Below are positions 33,902 to 48,209 of a DNA stretch of 64,000 nucleotides, piece after piece. Every line of letters begins with the position of its first letter. Position 1 is the stretch's first letter. The stretch comes from Dolomedes plantarius (Eukaryota; Arthropoda; Arachnida; Araneae; Dolomedidae), in the NCBI GenBank assembly GCA_907164885.2, contig OU015500.1, forward strand, positions 49,320,033 to 49,384,032, in the 5' to 3' direction. The notes beneath the pieces were generated by a model. That model made no database searches. It was not told the DNA's origin and saw nothing but the letters and a program-made list of their open reading frames with translations. A program made the position numbers and the translations under genes.

Positions 33902-34290
33902 ATTTGGTGTTTCCTAATAAAATGGATAGGTTAGGTGGTACGGAACTTATGGAAGTAGGTTGGCCCTTGGATGATAATTTTGTGACGGCATCGATGAGGC
34001 AGTTGCTTTTAGCATCAACCAAGAGGTTGAAATACGTCAGGAAGTCTATTCAGATAATTGGTTGGCTTACATTTGCAATTACGAATGACCAAGTGAAAGG
34101 ACGACGTAAATTGAAATTCAAAGTTAAACGTTTGGTACCGTAAGTCGGAATTTTTGTGCCGTTTTCGGCGAAAAGTACTAAATTGTTTGGAGACTAATCA
34201 TTAAAGACAAAAGGTTTTGGAATGACAGAAATCTCAGCTCCGGTATCGATTAAGAATTTTGTTTTTGAGTTTTGGTCGGCCAGAGTCAAT
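33902..34290 (-). pseudogene. gypsy aspartic protease region
   Basis: On the - strand, FLIDTGAEISVIPK at about 34275-34215 contains the D-T-G active site. It is followed after a stop by the flap and C-terminal strands (FTWSFVIANVSQPIIG) and by a linker into RT. Relatives have the same spacing between DTGA and the IIG.DFL strand. The frame is broken by at least one stop. Confidence 0.7.
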
Positions 34291-35128
34291 CTCGAGATTT
34301 GCGGTCGGTCGCGAAGTTGGCTGTCTGGCGATCACCGATTAAGTTTTCCAGCTGTCTAAAGAAGCAGGGAGAAGAGCATTTTCGTGCTTTTTTGCCGAAG
34401 TTTGTATGGTTAAAACATAAGTTGTTGGCAGGTTCCTTAAGTTGGTGGGAACGCCCGCGGGACTGACTACGTCGCCTGTCATGCCAAAAGTAATTATCTC
34501 CCCGCGAGGACGTTGGTGATTTTTTACAATGGTGTTGAGCACGTTAAATTGCATAGTTAAAATTAGCATTAATTTCTCCAGATAAGAGTTTGGCTACGTG
34601 GATGCGCTATTAATTGTCGTTGGCGCGGCCAGGTCATTAAATTTATCGGCCGCAACCACGAGTTTTTGTAAGTCATCGCTGAGAGCGGCGAGAATACTCT
34701 GATTGGGGAAGCCTTGAGAGCCACAAAGATTTTAAAAGAGGTTCCCCGACGTTTTCACCTGCGAGAACTTTCATCTGGGAAAGTAACTGCGACGGGTGTT
34801 GGTCACCTAGCTCCAGACCCTGAAGGAGTGTGCGAAATTTAGATTCCTCGCTCTGGGATTGAACGGCGATTAAACGAACTTTTAACGTCTCATACTGGTT
34901 TTCCGCGGGTGGGGCACTAAGGATGTCGGATACAGAATTGAGTAACTCAGGCTCGATAGCAGTCATAGTATAATGAAATTTTGTGCTATCGACCGTTCTG
35001 TCAGCTAATGCGTACTGGGAATCTAAACGCGTGAACCATAAGGTGGGATTTGCTTTCCAGAACGGTGCTGGTTTAACCGTGACACGCGAGATGTAGTTGT
35101 TTGAGGTGTCTGCGTTCGGATTTGCCAT
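34291..35128 (-). pseudogene. gypsy gag
   Basis: The start MANPNADTSNNYISRV at 35128 is followed by PAPFWKANPTLWFTRLDSQY and TKFHYTMTAIEPELLNSVSD, the capsid-like gag signature of arthropod gypsy elements (PFW..DP.LWF..LE.QF). The first frame ends at 34673. Further gag sequence in other frames leads toward the protease. An intact zinc knuckle was not found. Confidence 0.75.
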
Positions 35129-35456
35129 TTTAAAAATACAGTTTTATACTACACATTATATTTTATACTACACATAGCTATGAGAATAAAAATACATATG
35201 ACGCTTATTATGCGAAAAGAAAATATAATGATACAAAAAATATACGATATGCGCGATATGTATACTGGAATAACAATGAATTCGCGCGTTAAGTATAGAA
35301 AATACTAATTACGTATGTGCTAGTTGCGAAATCAAGAACTTTATATGCGGAGTAAAAATAATTACTGAAGTAAGACTTCTTGATTACGGATATTGCCCAT
35401 ATTACTACGCATACATAAAACAAGCTCGTGCTGAAAATAGCAAATATGTACTTTAT

Positions 35457-35780
35457 CCACGACCAGGATTCACCAATATGGAGTCAGAGTTCCATTTACC
35501 GGATCAGAAGGTTTCGATTATTAAGCCGCTTCAGTTATCTTCAAGACTGCTGATAAAAAAGAGGAATGCGACAGGAAGTGCAAACTTGAATTTAATAAAT
35601 ATATAAAACGCAGCAACAGGATCATTTTAAAAATGGTAGAACAACTCAAGCCGTTAAATTTATAATAAGAACAAACAATTCCCAATTCACGTGTAAGTGA
35701 AATCACGTTTGTGATTAAAACTGCTGCTTTGAAAAGTTTATTCTCCATGGATGAAATGTTAGGTGATGATCGCTACAGAT
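35457..35780 (-). mobile_element. Possible 5' LTR and primer-binding site of the gypsy element
   Basis: Read on the - strand, TGTAGCGATCATCACC at about 35780 could be the LTR start, and TTGGTGAATCCTGGTCGTGG near 35476-35457 resembles the TGG-starting primer-binding site of related elements, located about 330 bp before gag. No second LTR is available for comparison, so this is a positional inference. Confidence 0.35.
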
Positions 35781-36098
35781 CCTTCTTACCTCCCTGGATA
35801 CCAGGATCAAAACCGTAACCCTATATAAAAGTTTGTTTATTTCTTTCTTCCGTGTGTGTGATATAGATTTGTAATTAATGCTGATTAAATTTATGCATTT
35901 TTTATCATTGTTTTAGACATTTGTTGTTATCTTAAGAAATTCAAGCAACGTGCTATTAACTCAGCAAACGCTGTCTACTCTAATTCACAGCAATCTGCTG
36001 TTTGAATGGGGAAGTGATAGGATTGATATTTTAAAAAATAATAAAGTATTTGGACAAAAAATAATATTCAAGATTTTCTATCAGATTTCACTGCAAGT
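35781..36098 (+). promoter_or_regulatory. Presumed PEX14 upstream/5'UTR region
   Basis: It contains TATATAAAAG at 35823 and, near 35919, a TTGTTTTAG that could be a splice acceptor for an exon carrying the start codon. An in-frame stop at 36042 precedes the PEX14 ATG. Whether transcription starts here or in an upstream non-coding exon cannot be told from the sequence. Confidence 0.35.
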
Positions 36099-36161
36099 AT
36101 GTCAGAAGAGCAGAAAACCATTGATACTGTCCCTGAAGAACAGAATATTCGTCATGACTTG
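36099..36161 (+). CDS. PEX14: PEX14 coding exon 1
   Basis: Encodes MSEEQKTIDTVPEEQNIRHD plus L (21 residues, acidic). The ATG is the first after an in-frame TAA at 36042. The donor is GTTTGT at 36162, phase 0. The conserved domain starts only in exon 2, so this exon rests on frame, splice site and position. Confidence 0.75.
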
Positions 36162-39100
36162 GTTTGTTATTAGTTAACTTATTTGTTTGTTAAACGGCTT
36201 AAAGATTTGCTTGATTATGCATATTTTTCTGTTATATTTATAAAGACAAAGGATCCTGGGACTCAAATGATCCTAATAATGAATTGTTTTCCCATTGTTA
36301 CAAGTATATTTAAAACTTTAAACGATACGAAATTGATTAGTCCAAGGTTTAACATTGCTACAGATTGCCCTCTTACACCAGAATTTGTTTTGTAATATAT
36401 GCTGAAACTTATTTTAAAATCATAGGGGGGGGATGTGTTTTGATCAGTATTGCTGTAAGTAATTTTATTGTAGTGTATACTACTGTTTCTAAATCAGTTT
36501 CTTACATTATGATGGTTCTATTATTGTATCTATCTGGTTTGAAAAGTCGAATGCATGTAACAATGCTATATCTTCTGACATTTAATTGGACTATCATACT
36601 TAAAATCTTGTGTACATGATCATAATGTTTATATAATCAAGCCAAATGTTGAGCTAATTTTTCTGTTCTTTATAGTTAATATCTAGGCATTTTACTATTC
36701 CTCGACTTATTTTGCTAGTTTTGTTGTTACTTTCCTATCAAATGCTAATTAATTAGTGCAAGTGTTTATCGGTTTTAAAGGTAGCTTTGAGTTGGGTATA
36801 TCATGGTCTGAGGTATTATTGCTCAAGGCAAGTGGTTTATCATGTTCAATTTTTTGTTATTTATTTTAAGTGTTATGGAACCTTTCCTAAGAAGAACTTT
36901 ACTTTGTAGAAATGAATGTTGCCGTAATTTTTATACACATTGACTTTTTTTTTTTTTTTTTAAATCATAAGACTACAGATATTATAATTAAATGCAATCC
37001 CTGTTATAAAATCTTTGATATTATAATACCTCAGTGCTATGTAGATGTCATCCTTAATATTCTTCTTCTTTTTCTTTTGTTTTCATTTTTTTCACAAAAA
37101 AAAAAAAAGAAAAGAGGTACCTCTTTTGATGTAAATATGTTTATGTAACGGCATATATACAAACTCTTATTTAAATTTCAAACTGTCAGGTTTTTTTATT
37201 TAGAAATAATATAATATCAAACCATTATCCCATTAACTGTGGCTCATCAATTTTCTTTTTTTAAATTTTTTAAAGATTTATCATCTTAAATTATTTATTT
37301 ATATTTAATGTATATTTTATAGGTTAACACTGCTGTAAATTTCCTTTTGAACCCAGGAGTTATAAACAAGCCACATGTACACAAAACTGCATTTTTAAAG
37401 AAGAAAGGTATATGAATATTTTTTTTCTGTATTTGTATGACTAGTTTTTAATTTTTTCTAACAAATCATTAGATCCATCTTTTCTGCTGTTAAAATAACA
37501 ATAATCTCTAGTAATTTGAAAATGAAATTATATTTTTTCAAGTTATTATTCATCTACATAGTCATTATTTATACTATTTGTAAATATAACCCGTATGTTT
37601 TAAATTAATTAGCAATTTTATAATTATATTGAATTATCTGAAAAATTTATGTAAAATTTTACAGAAATTATTTGTAAGCCTTCATGTGGTATGGTGTTTG
37701 AAGTTTGAGTAAGTGTATCAAAATTACAACAATATATATATATATATATATTATATTCTTTAAGATTATAATTCTCCATTTTTTATATACATAAAGATAT
37801 TTTCATTATATAATGTAATTATATTTGGTTTATTTATCAGAGAGTACTTGTAAAAATTCAGTTATTAATACAATAATAATTATTTTGATTTAAAAAAATT
37901 AAATTTTCAGGTTTGAATGATGCTGAAATATCATTAGCTTATAAACGAGCCGAAAGTGATCCAAAACATGAGGAAATTCTTAGGAGTAGTAATGCTTCAA
38001 ATAGCACACCTCTACCTCCTCCTGTGCCAATCTATAAAAAATCAGTTTCTTTTTGGTCGCAGATGAGCAAATTTAGTTCATCATTAATTGTTATAGGAGT
38101 TGCTCTCTTTGGTGCACATTATATTTATAAGGTAAGTATTTTAGTTATAAGAATCCAAAACTCTTGTGGTGTGGTAGGCAAATACATTTTGGTGTTGAAA
38201 GACAATGTACTTGTTGCATTGCAAAAAAAGAAAAAATAATGATGTAAACAATGTAAAATTACTTGATTAACTGAATTTATCATTTTTATCTGGTGTTATT
38301 AGTTATTATATCCTTGATGATAAATTATTTAATTTAGAACCTGAGCAATATTATAAAAATTTGAATTTTTGTTATTTTTATCTTCCAGATCCTGATTTGC
38401 ACATTTCAGTGTTTATTTTTATTTCTAGTAAATTTGTTAAATGTTTTCATCTTGATATAAATCTTATTGTAACATGAAGAGTGATTTCCTTAAATGATGG
38501 ACTTGTTTATGTTATATTCTTTGGTGGGATATTCTTAAGTGCCCTATTCCTTTTGTGTAGAGTATTCCTAAAATTTTAAATTTTTAAACTAAATTTTAAT
38601 TTTTGAAAATAAATGATTAGATTCTATTTCATTGCTGTCATTGCCATTTCATGAATGATAACTATTTAATGCATTCTAAATTATATAATCATGTGAAATA
38701 TATAGAACCATATAAGTCTTAACTAAAAGTCTTACTTAAAAAAATATTAAAAGCCTTTCTTTGTATTTTCACATTTTAGACCTACATTGAGCCATTACTT
38801 TTTGGAGAAAATTCTGAAAGAAAGAAGTCGCAAAATCTGGAGAAGCAGCTGTTTGAAATGGCAAATTCTCTTTCGCAGCTTGAAAGACATGTTACATCTT
38901 TAGAAGAGACCATTAAAGGCCAGAAGGGACAAATGGATAAATTTTTCCATTCTGAGGTTTGATTCATGTTGTTTTAGACCATAATTTATATCTAACATGT
39001 ATTCTTTATAAAGAAGTTAATGTTTTTATAGATATAGTGAAGTTATGTGTTTTTATAGGTATAGAAAAAAAATTGCTTTTATCTTTTATTTCATAATTCC

Positions 39101-42100
39101 TGCAAACCTAATTTATCTTTTAAATAAATATTTGTGAATCATATGTAAGGTTTGGCATGTATTTAGGAGGTATGTCTACATGTATGCATACCTATGTAAG
39201 TGACCTGCATTAGGACTGATACAAATTGAAAATTCAATTTGATAAGAAACATTAGTTTGATAAGTAAATGCTTATATGAACTCATGTCATAGCTTTATCA
39301 AACTGTTTAGTTTTTAACTAAATAACAAAGTTAAATTCTCATATTTTGCACTTTCTAATCAAGGTGGCCTTGTATTTGTACCAGTTATTTAGGTTAAGTT
39401 TTGCATTTAAGTTGGGTTTTTTTTTTATGTCAAGCTATGGTATTCAAAATATTTTTATTCGTATCTTTTGTGTGCAAGAGTTTTTCTTCCAAACTGCTTT
39501 GTTCATTACAACAACTTATTCTTTTTCTGTGAAAGTTGTTCTTGGCAATATGTTCCATAGTCAACTTACATTTACTTGAAAAAAAAAAGAAAAGAGGTAC
39601 CTCTTTTGATGTAGCATTTGAGGTAGCTTCTAATTTTCTGCTTAATCATTAACTGGTTGTGCAGATACTAAAATATTATTGCTCATAATGCATTTGTGTA
39701 AAAAATGTCTCTATGATTTGTATTCAAATTGGATATATATTTTAAAAGTTACTGAAAAAATTCTTTAAATCTTATATTCTTTTTGGTAAAAGTAGACAAC
39801 TTACAATTTATCAATTTTGAATTCATATTTCTGATATGAATTTCCAAGTAAGATACAACCCGTGTTTCTATTACTTTTTTAGAATCATTTTTACCCACTA
39901 TCTTAATAATTTAAAAGCTAATAAAACTATAATCTGCTCAGTATTACACCTGAATGCATTTACCAGATGTAATAGAGAACTGCCATGAAAAGAAATACCA
40001 ACAATACAAAGTCACTTGCATTGCATCTATAAATACTCTATACTTGTACACTTCAATAAAAATCCAAAAATATGTAGATGGAAGTAAAAGAATACATGGG
40101 TAGGATAACTGAGCTTTAATTCCCCAAATCGAATACAGTCAAACCCTGTTATAGTGACCCAGTAAATAACGAACAAAAATTTTGGTCCCGCCATTTTCTT
40201 GTTGTGCGTAATTTAACTAGTATTGTGTCAGTTTAATGTAATCAATTTTAGTCAATTTAATTCATTAATGATCATTTTTAATAGATTTTATAATTTTTTT
40301 AATACATCAGTATGGAATACACATTGCAACTAATGAGTTATATATTTTGTGAACTCTAGCATTTTTCTTAACGGTTGAGATATAGGGAACCACCGGATAA
40401 AGTGAACAAAATCTTTGGGCCCTTGAAGTTCATTATAATGGGGTTCGACTGTATTATGCAGTAAAGAGAAGGAATCTATAGACATCTGTGAAATGCTGTA
40501 AGAGTTTGTTGTATAAAATAACATATGATCATCTCTTATGGTATCCAAAACTTTTCTTTTTATAAACAATATACGTGATTACTAGGAATTATTTCTGCTA
40601 AAGAGCCAGTTATATATTTTATCTATATATTCCGTTTTATGTATTACTTTTTTTAAGGAGGGGGGGGGGGTAGAATATCCATCAATTAGAGTAGCCTCAC
40701 TAAAATTTTTTTTTTTTTGAAATCCAAGCCAAAAGTATTAAAAGCAAATTAAAAGTACTATGTGTAATTTTTTTCAGTAGGTTCTATGAATGATAATTAA
40801 CATAAAAAAAATTGCAAATAAAAACCATTTTTTAGCAACCCAGAAATGAACATTTTAGTGACAAAACTGTGGATTAAATTTTTCTTTATCTCATTACTAA
40901 AACTTATTTAAATCTCTCTTTTTATTCTGTGATGGAGACCTAGACTTAAATCCCTAAAAATGACCTTTCCGTTTTATTCATTAACATAGAGAACACTGTG
41001 TTATTAAGAATTACTGATGGGCTAACACAGGTGAAAAGTAAATTTCTGGTTATTATTAAATTAGCTTTTCAACTGTAAATTGTGGTATATTATAAAGGCT
41101 CATGGGGGGGGGGGGGTTAAATTTTAGGTAAATGAATATCTTAAAATATCTGGAATGCCTTCAGTGAAATATGTTTAAAAATTTAAATTTGTAGACTTTA
41201 TAACATAGGAAAGCATGAGCTAGGATTGGATGCATTGGATGGTAAACTTCCTAAATTACTTGTATCTATCTGGTAAGAAAATTTGAAAGGATCCCAAATA
41301 CCCAGTCATAAATTACAGTTTCAGCTTATTACCTTACCAGTTGTATCTCTTAAGTTTACAATGTCTATTCATGGCCAGAAGTAACTAAGACATACTAGTT
41401 ATATAATAATATGTTATTAAAAAACTAATCATTTTAATATTTAAAAATGTAACTTGTAAATGGAATAATGTATAATAATAATAGTTCTGTTATTTGCAAT
41501 GTAATAACAACAGTATATATTAATTTTTGCGTGTGAATTTTTTAAGTAAGAATAGTTATGATCTGAATGAATGATTTAACTTAATTATCTTATGGACATC
41601 ATTTAAGTTTTTTATGTAAATTACAGATTTTTGGTGTAAAGTTGTTTTTATAAAACTTGTTGTATGAGCATACATTTTTGCTTTTATTATATCATGGTAT
41701 ATTTTTTATAAAATCCTTACAGGTCAATGAATACTACCCAACTCCATTGGCTCTTAGAGAACTAAAAACTGAGATAGCCTCAGTAAAGTCTTTGTTATTA
41801 AACAGGTAATTATATAAAAAGATATCAAAGTTATATTTAGATAGATAGAAGGAAATTATGTGTAACATAGGTTAATTAACACTATTGTAAATAAATGTTA
41901 GAAATATATTTTACAAAATCAAGTAACATAAATTTCAATTAAAAAATTTCATCTTTTATTTATTATTTTTTCTCTCACGTGAAATTAATTTGTTCTTACT
42001 TTTTTCATCTAAAGCCATAAAGTTTTTTTGTTTTTATGTGTAGTTGTATATATATATATATATATATACACAGTGGAAGCTCGATCTATCGTTTTCCAAG

Positions 42101-45100
42101 GGACCGATTGAAATGAACGATAGATGCGGAAACATAACAAAGCAATACGATCGTTGGGACTGGATAAAATGAACGACACATACGGAAAAACGATGGATCC
42201 GAAAATGATTAATCGAGATTCCACTGTATATATATATATACAGGTGATTATCAAAATAATGGAAACACTATGAAGCATCATGAAAACCTTTATTAATATG
42301 GTGCAAGATCCCCTTTGTCATGTAATACCACCTGATTCACCTTGGAATTGGATTATACAAGTCATGAATAGTGGTTAAAAATATATTATGCCATTCTTCA
42401 GGGAAAATTCATGAAAGTTCCTGTAGAGATTTGTGGTGGATATCGATACCTGGCTCTATCCGCTTATACAGATCACAGTGGTTGGAGGATATATAGTCAG
42501 GGGGATTGTATAGGATAAGATAAGATATTTGACTTCTTTTTCATGCTCTTCAAACCAATACTTGATAGATTTAGCTCTATGTATAGGGGGATTATCATCC
42601 TGCAGAACACCATCTCCTACAAGAAACAATGTTTGCTCCATGGGATGGTGAGCTAAAATTTCGACATAGTCCTTCCCATTCAATCTCCCTTTTAGGGTTA
42701 TAATAGGACCTGAAGAAAACCATGAGATTCTATCCCAGACCCTGATAGGTCTACCTCCATGATTGACAGTTGAGATGAGACAGCCAGAATCTTATGCTTG
42801 TGTAGGTGTTCTCCAAACATACGCACATCCTGTTGTAAGGAACAATGTGAACAATCATTTGTCGGACCAAATGCAGTTTTTTGACATAATACTCGACCAG
42901 GATTTACGCTCGTAGCACCATTATGCACGATATTTACTACTGGCATCTATTACAAGTGGCTTGAGAATAGCTACTTGTCCGTAAATGCTTTGTTTGTGAA
43001 GTTCCCTTCTACCTCTAATGGTTGATACCAGAACATGCAGATGCAGATTGAGCTCTTCAGTCATTTTGGTTGCAGTTGTTTTCTTTCTTCATTTAAAAAT
43101 CCGCTTGAATACCTCATCCGTCTCTTTCACTCAGCTCTCCCTTTCATCCCCTATTCTGTTCAGCAAAGGATGTTTTTCCATGCACCCTGTATACTATCAT
43201 GACTTTCGATACCATAGCTCGAAAAATACCCATTAGCCTGGGGGGTTACAGTAACAGATACTCCAATTTAAACGACCTCCAACAATTTGCTCTTTTTGTA
43301 AGGTTTGACATTTTACGCTGTTCCCCCCAAAAGCAAGATTCCCTTAGCTTCATTACTGCTACCTGGCAGTAGAACAATACATACACTATATTATATTAAA
43401 AAATACCGGTGGCCAGACTTGTTTTTTAAGGAATATGAAGCACATTCATAAACACCTCTAATATTGATAGTTATTTCCATTATTTTGATAACCACCTGTA
43501 TATATATTTTTTTCTTTCCAATTGCAGTTTACATTGAAATTTTGTATGCATTCCATTCAATATACAGATTATCACAGTTGTCATTTATATATTAGTTTTT
43601 AATATGGCAATTTTGATTAAAATTTAAAATAAATAAAAAAAAATCAGTTACTTATCAGTCATTTATTAGCCTTTATAATGCACTTATATTTACATTCTAG
43701 TTCTGGAGCAGTAAGAAATTCTGAGTATCCCAATAATTTTGTTCTTTTACTTATTAAATAAATGAAATCAAATATCAGTCTTGAAAATTTAGTACAAATT
43801 TATCTTTGCTTAATTGTCTAATTACATGTTCAAAATATTGTAATCAACCATGCAATCATAAGAAAAGAGCCAGAAATAATTTTGAATAAGCCTTTAAAAT
43901 GCTACTATTTAAGATAAATTTAGAAATCATATTGATGAGTTATTTTTTAAATTAAACAAGTACATGCTTATTCATGACCAGAAGTAACATAGAAATATAA
44001 TTTATATAATAATATGAAATTAAAAAACATCATTTAAAAATTTTCTTAATTTAAATATTTTATGTTTTTATATGTAGTTGTGTGTGTACATATATACATA
44101 CATATATCTATATATATAAAGCAGTTCCATAACTGACTGACTGACTGACATATAATGCACAGATCAAACCGCTGGACCTAAAGGGCTGAAATTTTGCATG
44201 GCGATTCTTCTTATAGTATAGAGTTGCACTAAGAAAGATTTTTGAAAAATTCTTCTTAGATTTTTTAAAATTAAATTTTAAGCTGTTTTTGTAACATTTT
44301 TTAAGTTTGCATTTAAAATAATAATCTGAGGGTTATAAAATTTATATCATGAGAAAGATCATAAAAATTCCTTTAAAATGAAATCTATTTTGAATCTTTA
44401 CCTTTATTTTCTGATTTTTGGTGAATTTTTAAAGATTAGTTTTCAGAATCTAATTTATTAAATGCTGATCATGTGGTTTCTTTTCTTTTTATGATACTTT
44501 AAACTAATTTTGCGTCATGTGCATAACAACGAAATAGACAATAAAAAAAAAAAAATTTCCTTGCTAATGTGGCAGACGATTGGACATTATAAAAAAAAAA
44601 ATTAAAATACAGTAAAAGATATGTTCCTCTAACTGTGCTATATTCTGTAATATGTTATATTAGATTTAATTTGAATATTTTCTTCTACATTATTTTGTCT
44701 ATAAAAATATCCGTTACGATTTTTTTATAAATATATATAATATTTCTTTTGGCATTAATTGCAAACATTGACCGTTGTTTTTATTATAAATATATATTTT
44801 TTGTTTTTTGGGAGGCATTAATTGTGTACATTGACATAGTATTTAATTTGAATGTACTCCGTAGCAAAGCACGGATATTCAGCTAGTATATATATATGTG
44901 GCATTTCACCACATGATTTCCATAACAACACACAATAAGCACAAACGACGAGGCAGAGTTCTATAAAATTGCAGTCCTTTATTTCACAAGAGTTGGTAGC
45001 GGATATCAGAGCGTCTTTCTAGCATGACGCGAAACATACAAGTGCTCGCAAAAACAGCCAACAACAGAATGTCTGCTCTCTTAGTCAGGGGCTGTACCAA

Positions 45101-47949
45101 AGTCAGCGACTGTTTACATCAACACAGATGTTTTTCGTGGGTGGTGCGGTTACTATACTAAGAAGCACATTGGGTGCGTTTTATCTTTATGGTATTGTTT
45201 GACACTTTTGATCCTTTATCTCTGGCACCTGCAGCCATTATCTCTGAGATATTGAGAACTGTGGATTTTCGATGACTAGAGACGGGGTTTTGTTACTCCT
45301 TCTGGGCGGCACGGCTAATATTCCTATCAGCTGAAAAGAATTTATTGTGTTGTTTTCCCCACTGGAATTTGCAGATGTTCACTTGCTTTTGGGTGGGCTA
45401 TTTCTGAGAAAAGGGTCCTCTCTTAACAGATGTGGGGACCCAAATTATAGAAATAGACGAGATTCAACTTATAATGTCACATCCCCCCTCCCAAGAGGCT
45501 ATCATCCTATGCCTGCATAGGGTGAGAGACACCTGAGTGTGAGTATGTTGGGACCTCACCTAATTCACTCTGTAAGATCAACATTATAAGTTTTACTACC
45601 TCAATTTTTTAAGTTAAGTCATAATCGATATAAAACTCTTGATCTGCAGTATCAAGCTCTTTATATCGACATACGTTAGCTGGAATTATAAATCTTTCCG
45701 TCTCTCTGGATAAGTTCTCCACCTACCTAAATTCCTCCATCTCCAGTCATCGTGTTCAATACCATAACAATACAATTACTCGGCCTCAAATTAATAGGTG
45801 CACAATTACAACAATAGTCTAATAGTAATTAAAAATACATAATTATAACAATTTTAGTGTGATAATAAAATAAGTAATAAGATAATATACTAGTATAGCC
45901 ATGAAAAGAATAACATATAAATGGCAAGTGATATGGCACAATTGAATCTCTCTGCAAATACATCAATAGTCTGGTAATAATTATGAATAAAATAAGGTAT
46001 AAGATAATATAATGGTATAGCCATGAAAAGAATAACATAGAAATGGTAATGGATATGGCTTAATTGAATCTCCATGCGGATACATTATACCGAAAATCAG
46101 TTCTAACTCAATAGTAATCTACATGAAATCATACACAAAAACAATTCAATTCTGATACTTGTAAATCAATGCTAAATCAATACACAGAAATGATACATTA
46201 AATACTTCAATTCAGGTAAACGTAACTCAACATTAATCAAATATGAAGGCATATTGACAATCACGCACTAAATTAGTTCAATTCAGAAAAATATAACTCA
46301 ATACTATTTACACTTCTAGAGCACTGGTTTACTCGGATAATAATTACTATTTATACAATTACAATAATGCCAGTATGATCATAAAATAGATAATATGATA
46401 ATAGTGCGTAATAATGAAAAAGAAATAACAGGTGATATAATATAATAAAATCCTTACTAAGACACAAATATATCATATGAACACAGTGCTTTTTACAATT
46501 ATTGGATTATTCATCTCTTTCATTCCACTTAAATTCTCTCATGTTTTTTAATTCACTATATTCTTTAATACAGGGGAATAACTTCTATTTTTCTTAACCT
46601 CAAGATCTTTTTCCTATACTCTTCTAGATCTCTACATTGAGCGAAAATTAATCCTTTTACCCTTCCAGTATTCATCTCTCTCAAGCTCAATTTTTGCATT
46701 ACCTTATCCTTCTAACCTAACTGTAGTGTTTTGACTTATGATGACATCTGCTAATCAGAGTACTAATTTCTCATGATAGCTTGTCTTTGAATAAGCCTGT
46801 CCTATTTAAATGAATTTAAGATTCTACTGAAAGGTACAAATTTCCTCCTTCCAGTTTTTTCCGTAACTCCATAATTTATATAAAAAATAATAAAATAATT
46901 CTGACAACTTCAGCTAGTTTGGTTAAGGTATAATTATTATTCGTCTCTTTTTACACACTCAAAGGAATCAGGGACTCGCTCTTTCACCTCCCCCTCTAAA
47001 ACACTATTCGTCGTTTGACCTACTTCTGTTGGGTGGGGTCAGGGTTCAACTGTTACTCCTAGCCTCCCCGGTTTGTTTATCCGCTATCAGCTGTTTGGCG
47101 ACTGGGGTTTCTTTTCGCCTCTCTAGTTTGTTTATCTGCTATCAGCTGTTGGGCGACTGGGGTTTCTTCCCTTCACACAATTCAAAATTCTGTGCTGAAT
47201 TAAAATATCGTAGCCTAGATGCATGAATTACGTCGACGTCTGTTTTCGTCAGTGGGTTTCGCTTATTAATTTCATATGTCACATTGGATAATTGTTTAGT
47301 GATTGTAAAAGGCCCTTCGTACGCTTGGGTTAGTTTGCGGGTATTGGGGTATTGTCTGCCTGTTGGTGTTCTTCTATTTCGTCTAATGTTATCAAATTGA
47401 TTTGTTGTTGGACAAAGTGAGAAATCTGCTGTCTACTCAAAAAATCTGCTTCGTGACTGGTCGAACCCTTCTTATATTTTATGTCGTAGTCGTACATTGA
47501 TAACTTTAGGGACCAGCGGAATAATCTTCCTGTTAAGTGTTTAATGGATTTCAGCCATACTAAGGCGGCATGGTCCATGAAAATGGTGAATCTAGTTCCG
47601 TGCAGATAGCAGTGAAATCTCTCAACAGAATCAACAATCGCGAGACATTCAAGTTCTGAAGCACTGTAGTTCTTTTCATATGGTCTTAAACCTCGTGAAT
47701 GATATGCTACAGGGCGTAGTGTTCCATCAGGGTACTCCTGTTTTAGGACACATAGGATGTGTCCTATATGAAAAGAACCATATGAAAAGAACTTATTGTG
47801 TTGTTTTCCCCACTGGCATTTGCAGATGTTCACTTGCTTTTGGGTGGGCTATTTCTGAGAAAAGGGTCCTCTCTTAACAGATGTGGGGACCCGAATTATA
47901 GAAATAGACGAGATTCAACTTATAATGTCAAGATTCAACTTATGTCACA

Positions 47950-47986
<37 letters not shown>

Positions 47987-48165
47987 GAATCTCGATCTAT
48001 CATTTTTCAAGGGACCGACTGAACTGAACGATAAATGGGGGAAAATGATAGATGTTGGACCATAACAAAGCAATATGATCATCAGAACTGGATGAAATAA
48101 ATGACACATACGTGAAAACGATGATTTGGAGAACGAACCATCGAGATTCCACTGTATATATGTAT

Positions 48166-48209
<44 letters not shown>

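Larger units (their letters stand above)
32483..35128 (-). mobile_element. Ty3/gypsy retrotransposon, gag to RNase H, decayed
   Basis: In - strand order it has gag, a protease with an active-site DTG, reverse transcriptase and RNase H. It stops soon after the connector region (TLSRINE near 32500), with integrase missing. Multiple stops and frameshifts are present. The order and the motifs are those of arthropod Ty3/gypsy elements. Only one side has a possible LTR (see 35457-35780). Confidence 0.85.

Noticed and set aside
35950..36177. 75-codon frame overlapping PEX14 exon 1
   Set aside because: It is in another frame; the PEX14 frame joins exon 2 in phase and has an upstream stop at 36042.
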